Positions 59,377-64,000 of a stretch of 64,000 nucleotides of DNA are shown one piece after another (the first letter of the stretch is position 1; each line of letters opens with the position of its first letter). The stretch is from Hydra vulgaris. Lineage: Eukaryota > Cnidaria > Hydrozoa > Anthoathecata > Hydridae. Location of the stretch: the NCBI RefSeq assembly GCF_038396675.1, contig NC_088931.1, positions 70,698,501-70,762,500 on the forward strand. The letters run 5' to 3'. A program made the position numbers and the translations under genes. Under the pieces are notes generated by a model. It worked only from the letters and a program-made list of their open reading frames with translations, had not been told where the DNA came from and did no database searches.

Positions 59377-62207
59377 ATGAATACTTGTTCTATTGGTATT
59401 GAACTAAAGTTAGATTGTCATAAAAATACATACTGCAGTCAGTCTGAAATTTCAGAAATAGTAAATGAAGATAAATACCTGCTGACCTTAAGAACTGGAA
59501 TAAGAAATATTCATTTGCATACAATTTGCACTCACCATAGGTTACAATTTATTAATTACTATTCAACATACCATAAATCATGTGGTGACCCGTTCTCAAT
59601 TCATTCAAAGATTGTTAAAGGAAACCTGACAACTGTCACTCTGGAGCATAATCAACTGGACTCTAATTTAATTCCTGGGAAAAAAATATGTTTTGGTTGT
59701 GTAAGAAAAATCAAGAATGTTGAAGAAGTTGACAAGAGACATGATCCAGATTACATATCACCTGATAACTCTGTCACACAAATTGATACTATAAATCCTT
59801 GTCTTGTTAAATTTGGTGTGTCTCCTTTTAAAAGATCATCGAGCATGAGTATGCTACAAATAGACAATAAAATAAAAAAGAAAATTAAGTTGCTAAATGA
59901 ATCATTGAATGCATCTGAACTAGATGAGCTTCAAATTAGTATGCTCAAAAGTTCCTCTTTAGATTTTATTGTAGAACAGCTTAAACAAAAGTTTCGTAAT
60001 GAGATCAATATTTCACAAAAAATAAAATTGCTCACTTTAGCTCCAGTCCATTGGACTATTCAGGAAACAATAAATGAATTTAAAACAACACAATATATGG
60101 TGAAGCAAGCTAGAGCTTTGCGGGATGTTAAAGGAATCCTTGGTGAGAGATCAACAGACATAAGAAATCCTAAAAAATTGACTACTGAAGTTGTAAATCA
60201 AATTGTCAACTTTTATGAGGATGATAGTAACAGCAGGTTATTGCCAGGAGCAAAGGATTACATTAGCATAAAGACAGTTGATGGTAGACAGCACATTCAG
60301 AAACGACTCATACTATGCAATCTTTCAGAACTTTACCAGAAATGGTTAGAAGAATCAAAATCTAATGGTGTAGTAAAGGTGGGACTGACATCATTTGCTC
60401 TTTTAAGGCCACAACATTGTATTGTTGCAGGAAAATCTGGCACGCACACAGTCTGTGTTTGTATTGACCATCAAAATCCAAATCTTATGGTTAAATCATT
60501 AAAAAATGAAATAAAGTCAAAAGATCTGATGGCCTTAGCTGTATGTTCAATAGAAAATAAACCATGTATGTTTCATGAGTGTGAGAAGTGTCCTGGAAAA
60601 AAGAGAATTGAAAAAAAGTTAAATGAACTTTTAGGGGATTCAGCAAATGAAATAACTTATAAGCAATGGTTGAAGACTGATAGATTCTCCTTGGAAACTA
60701 TAGTTAAAAGTCCTGATGAGTTTCTAGACGAGTTAACAGACAAGTTATATAACCTCACAAAACATCATTATGTCAGCAAATCACAGACATTCTTTTTAAA
60801 CCAGCTCAAAGAAAACATGAAGCCAAATGAATGTATTATGCAAATGGATTTTGCTAAAAATTTTTCATTTATTACACAAGATGAAGTTTAGTCATCCTTT
60901 TTTTCCAAAAATCAAGCAACTCTCCATCCATTTGTCATATATGTGCAATCTTTAAACGGAAACCAATCACCAGAAAGCAAATGTTATTGTGTTATATCTG
61001 ACAATCTAATTCACAATACTGAGGCAGTTTTCAGTTATGTTTCCAAAATCATACCAATTCTGAAAGAGAAATATCCACAAGTTCAGAAGATCAATTATTT
61101 CACTGATGGTGCAAGCAGCCAGTATAAAAATAGGTTAAATTTTCATATCACAATATTTTTAAAAAATTTTGATAACAATTACCTATTCTAGACAAACTAT
61201 TTTCAGCCCTTGAAATGATGTTTTTGAAATTGGATACAAAATTGATAATCTTTAACTGAATAGATTTTTTTCTTATTGTATTTTAGGTTTAATTTGAAAA
61301 ACCTGTGTTTTCATGAAAAAGACTATGGACTAAAAGCAGACTGGCATTTTTTTGGGACTGCACATGGAAAAAGTGTATGTGATGGAATAGGTGGTACAGT
61401 GAAAAGAGTTATTCATAACCTATCCCTTCAAAGGCCAATTGGCAATCAAATTTTGACACCGAGGGACATGTTCTTAGTTGCTAAAGAAAAAATTAAAAAC
61501 ATCAGGTATATATCATGCTATTGTCAAAGTGTATGTACATTTAGGTTATGATATTTTTTCAAATAATTGATGTCTAGTATCCTATATCATAATAGGCATT
61601 TAAACAAAAATAATAAAAATAACATATGAATGTTTAGTTATAAAAAATCAAATAGTATAGAAAAGGATTCCTTAAAACAACACCTTACTAAATACATATT
61701 TGGAAATAGAATTATGATTTATGTTAACTCTTTTTCAGATTTATCTACATTTCTGAAACCGAAACAGCTGCTATTACACATGAAGTGCTTGCTAAACGAT
61801 TTGAGAATGTTCCTGCCATCAAAGGTACTCGCTCATACCATTATTTCTCACCTCAATCATGCTGTTTAAAAGCTTATGTAACATCAATGAGCAGTACATT
61901 TGACTCTTTTCACATGCTGGAAGATACTTGCATTAATACACAAAAATCGATGAATACTGATATCAATATTAATGATTGGGTGTTAGTGAATTATTTTGGT
62001 GAATTCTTTCCTGGAAAGATAACTGATCTTAAAGGTGACACAGTTTGTATTAGCTGTTTACAAAAAGCAGGCAATTATTTCAAGTATCCAACAACCACAG
62101 ATATCCATTGGTATCCAGTTAGTGACATTATTGCCACGTTACATGACCCTGAGCTCAAAAACACTAGAGGATTTTACTCTTATCTTATTAAAAAAAGGAT
62201 GAAATGA
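59377..62207 (+). pseudogene. Three-exon transposase, one nonsense codon
   Basis: Exons 59377-61133, 61287-61505 and 61739-62207 (GT-AG borders; codons split as AAT-AG|G-TTT and ATC-AG|A-TTT) join to 815 codons. Codon 505 (60889-60891) is TAG in DEV-stop-SSFFSKNQ and the frame then continues, so a single change separates it from a full-length 814-residue protein. An N-terminal Cys/His region (KICFGCVRK) is followed by HWTIQETINEF and a Cys cluster (CVCIDHQNP, CMFHECEKCPGKK). Probable catalytic acids are D491 in MQMDFAKNF and D577 in YFTDGASSQYKN. Exon 2 holds DWHFFGTAHGKSVCDGIGGT, and exon 3 a C-terminal domain (NDWVLVNYFGEFFPGKI, IHWYPVSDIIA). This family recurs in cnidarian and arthropod genomes. 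I cannot name the superfamily with certainty; the layout resembles MULE-type DDE proteins. Confidence 0.75.
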
Positions 62208-63167
62208 ATTATCATATATAATTGTTTTCAACTACATTATTATGTATTGCCATTTTTAAGGGAGAATACAAGAACTTTGTAAAAAAGATAACTATGCTTT
62301 TCACATAAACAACAATGCTGGGCTAGAAATGGTTTTTATAGCAATTATATAAAATTTTGTAAAACAAATTACAGATAGTGGGTTACATCCCTCACATGGG
62401 CCAGAAAGCAGGTTGGAGGGGCACAGGTTTCCAATAACACTATTCAGCCCTGATAATTGAAAAATAGGGTTAATAAAAAATGCTGCCATTTTTGTTGTGA
62501 ACATGACAAGTTTGTAATGTTTACATTTTTATATAGTTAAATCTAATGGCCTTATTTGCTGTTAATATCAGATCAATACAAAGTGTTAGAAAAATTTACG
62601 AACCATCCCCAAATGGCTGAAAATGGGACTTTTTAGTAAAGTGGACTATATATTTTTAGATAAAACTGATTTCTAAAATGTAACAAACTGCTTATATTTT
62701 GCCAATTTGTTGTAGACCATTGTAGCTAATTGGAAAACTAACATGTAAGGACTTGTTGATGAATAGAAAAATACTACGGTTAACTTCATTTTGCCTTTAT
62801 TTAGCATTTTTCAGAATTTTTCCAAAGTTTAGGAGGCTGTAGTTTTTTTCTAACATGATACAAGCTAATGAAAATCACAAATTTTAAGACAGAAATATCT
62901 AGAAAATAGTTCTAGAAAAAATGAGCCACTTGCTGAAAGTTAGAAAAAAGTTATAAGGCCTTAAAGTTGTCTATTTTTACCATTCGAGGAACCGAGGGGG
63001 GCTACCTGAGAGTGTTTGTAAGGCTATAATTTCTAAACCGTTGCACTTGGAACTCTGAAATTGCACATTCAACGTATTTACATCATTTAGATAATGATAT
63101 GTAAAAATCAGGAAAATCAGAGATGGTACCCCACAAGCCATTGGTTGAAATATAATGATTTGACCCA

Positions 63168-63882
63168 TTTATGAAAAAGCCCCAAAATAAAGTTTTCAAA
63201 AAAACTCAAAAATTCTTGAGACTTCTGGACTATTCTAGCAGTTAAAGAACATTTTAGAGAATTGCTCAGCATTCAATATGAATCACAAACTTTATTAAAA
63301 ACTTACTAATGTTAAATTCCTTACTAATTTTAAACTAAGACTTCGTGAAACAACAACAAACAACAATAATACTTATTACATTTTTGTCTAAACAGGTTAA
63401 GAAAACACTCTTTCAATCCATGGACAAAGCAAAATTAAACATTTGTTACATTGTGTTATCATAAAGAAAAGTATACCAATAAAGATATGGTCAGGAATGC
63501 TGTGCAATTGCACGTTATTCATGACCCCGCATTTAATATTTTGTTGCATATAATGTTCAATCGTACACCATTTCCATACAAACCTGGGAACATTTGCATA
63601 GTTCAATAAATACCTAAATGTTTTAGACCATTTGTGATCAAGATATGGTCAGGAATGGCGTACATTACTCATGATATCTATTATATTGTTGCAACAATGT
63701 GACCACTGCTTTTCAGAAGTTTTGAGACCATTTCAAATATGTGTTAAAAGAATTAACTTTAATTTTTTCTAATCAAATGTTTTTATATCAACAAAAAGCT
63801 TTTAAACAATAATTTACTTTTATCGTTTACAAAAAAAAAAAAATTTAAATCCTTTTTTTTATTACTAAAGTTTTGTAAAGTT

Positions 63883-63891
<9 letters not shown>
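63168..63891. other. AT-rich DNA with a partial ~160-bp repeat
   Basis: AAGATATGGTCAGGAATG recurs at about 63483 and 63642 with partly similar downstream text (TTATTCATGA / TTACTCATGA, TATTKTGTTGCA), suggesting a decayed 159-bp tandem duplication. No gene seen. Confidence 0.45.

Positions 63892-63969
<78 letters not shown>
63892..63969. repeat. (TA)n microsatellite
   Basis: About 39 TA units near the window end. Confidence 0.95.
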
Positions 63970-63972
<3 letters not shown>

Positions 63973-64000
63973 TAGTAAGTTATGTAAAGTTAAAATTATG

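Larger units (their letters stand above)
57632..63167 (+). mobile_element. 5.5-kb DNA transposon with ~790-bp TIRs
   Basis: 57632-58424 and the reverse complement of 62384-63167 match almost base for base (a small gap near the outer edge, where ATTTCAAGAAAACT is shortened). Their mirrored short open frames (57613-57831 + and 62977-63168 -) are the same TIR sequence, not genes. Inside are simple-sequence tracts (58985-59271) and one spliced transposase. The outer tips are taken where similarity stops (TGGGTCA). The target duplication is not resolved. The element sits upstream of the first visible ARMC1 exon, probably within that gene's intron. Confidence 0.85.

Overview
The window looks like animal nuclear DNA from a cnidarian, most probably Hydra. 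The base composition is very AT-rich, long (TA)n runs occur throughout, host genes are split by introns, and there is a dense mix of LINE fragments, cut-and-paste transposons, miniature inverted-repeat elements (MITEs) and minisatellites. No prokaryotic gene organisation, CRISPR array or rRNA is visible. The organism call is inference from composition and element content, not from a search.

Only two host genes are recognised, both on the minus strand. (1) A complete two-exon TIMP (tissue inhibitor of metalloproteinases) gene lies at 13081-15822. It encodes 223 residues, with a signal peptide and the TIMP cysteine framework. (2) The 3' half of an ARMC1-like gene (armadillo repeat-containing protein 1) appears as four exons at 56795-56558, 55354-55199, 47444-47325 and 47246-47157. 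It ends in the family's Y-W C-terminus. Its 7.75-kb third intron is packed with nested Tc1/mariner-class elements and MITEs, and a 5.5-kb transposon lies just upstream of its most 5' visible exon.

Layout. 0-6 kb: a transposase-like exon fragment, then AT-rich DNA with a CAGATG-rich repeat field. 6.2-8.35 kb: a LINE copy whose 5' part is inverted relative to its 3' part (twin-priming structure). 8.59-12.72 kb: a 4.1-kb transposon with about 400-bp terminal inverted repeats (TIRs) and a multi-exon decayed transposase, bounded by (TA)n. 13.1-15.8 kb: TIMP. 16.6-17.0 kb: a Penelope-type GIY-YIG fragment. 17.2-21.05 kb: a decayed APE/RT LINE. 21-24.6 kb: repeats without genes. 25.06-31.2 kb: a LINE reverse-transcriptase gene interrupted by exactly 72 copies of a 76-bp tandem repeat that is itself part of the RT reading frame. 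31.9-34.9 kb: MITEs and a hAT transposase remnant. 35.6-41.2 kb: a long (TA)n, a degraded element with a transposase C-terminus, a MITE nested in a MITE, and a Mutator-like transposase remnant. 43.7 kb: a tRNA-derived SINE. 44.94-46.23 kb: a near-pristine mariner with an intact D,D34D transposase. 47.2-56.8 kb: ARMC1 with its element-filled intron. 57.6-63.2 kb: a transposon with about 790-bp TIRs and an 814-codon transposase carrying one nonsense codon.

The most unusual items are the LINE-derived 76-bp satellite with higher-order repeat structure, the two large-TIR transposons with spliced transposases, the intact mariner, and the nested DD37E elements inside ARMC1.
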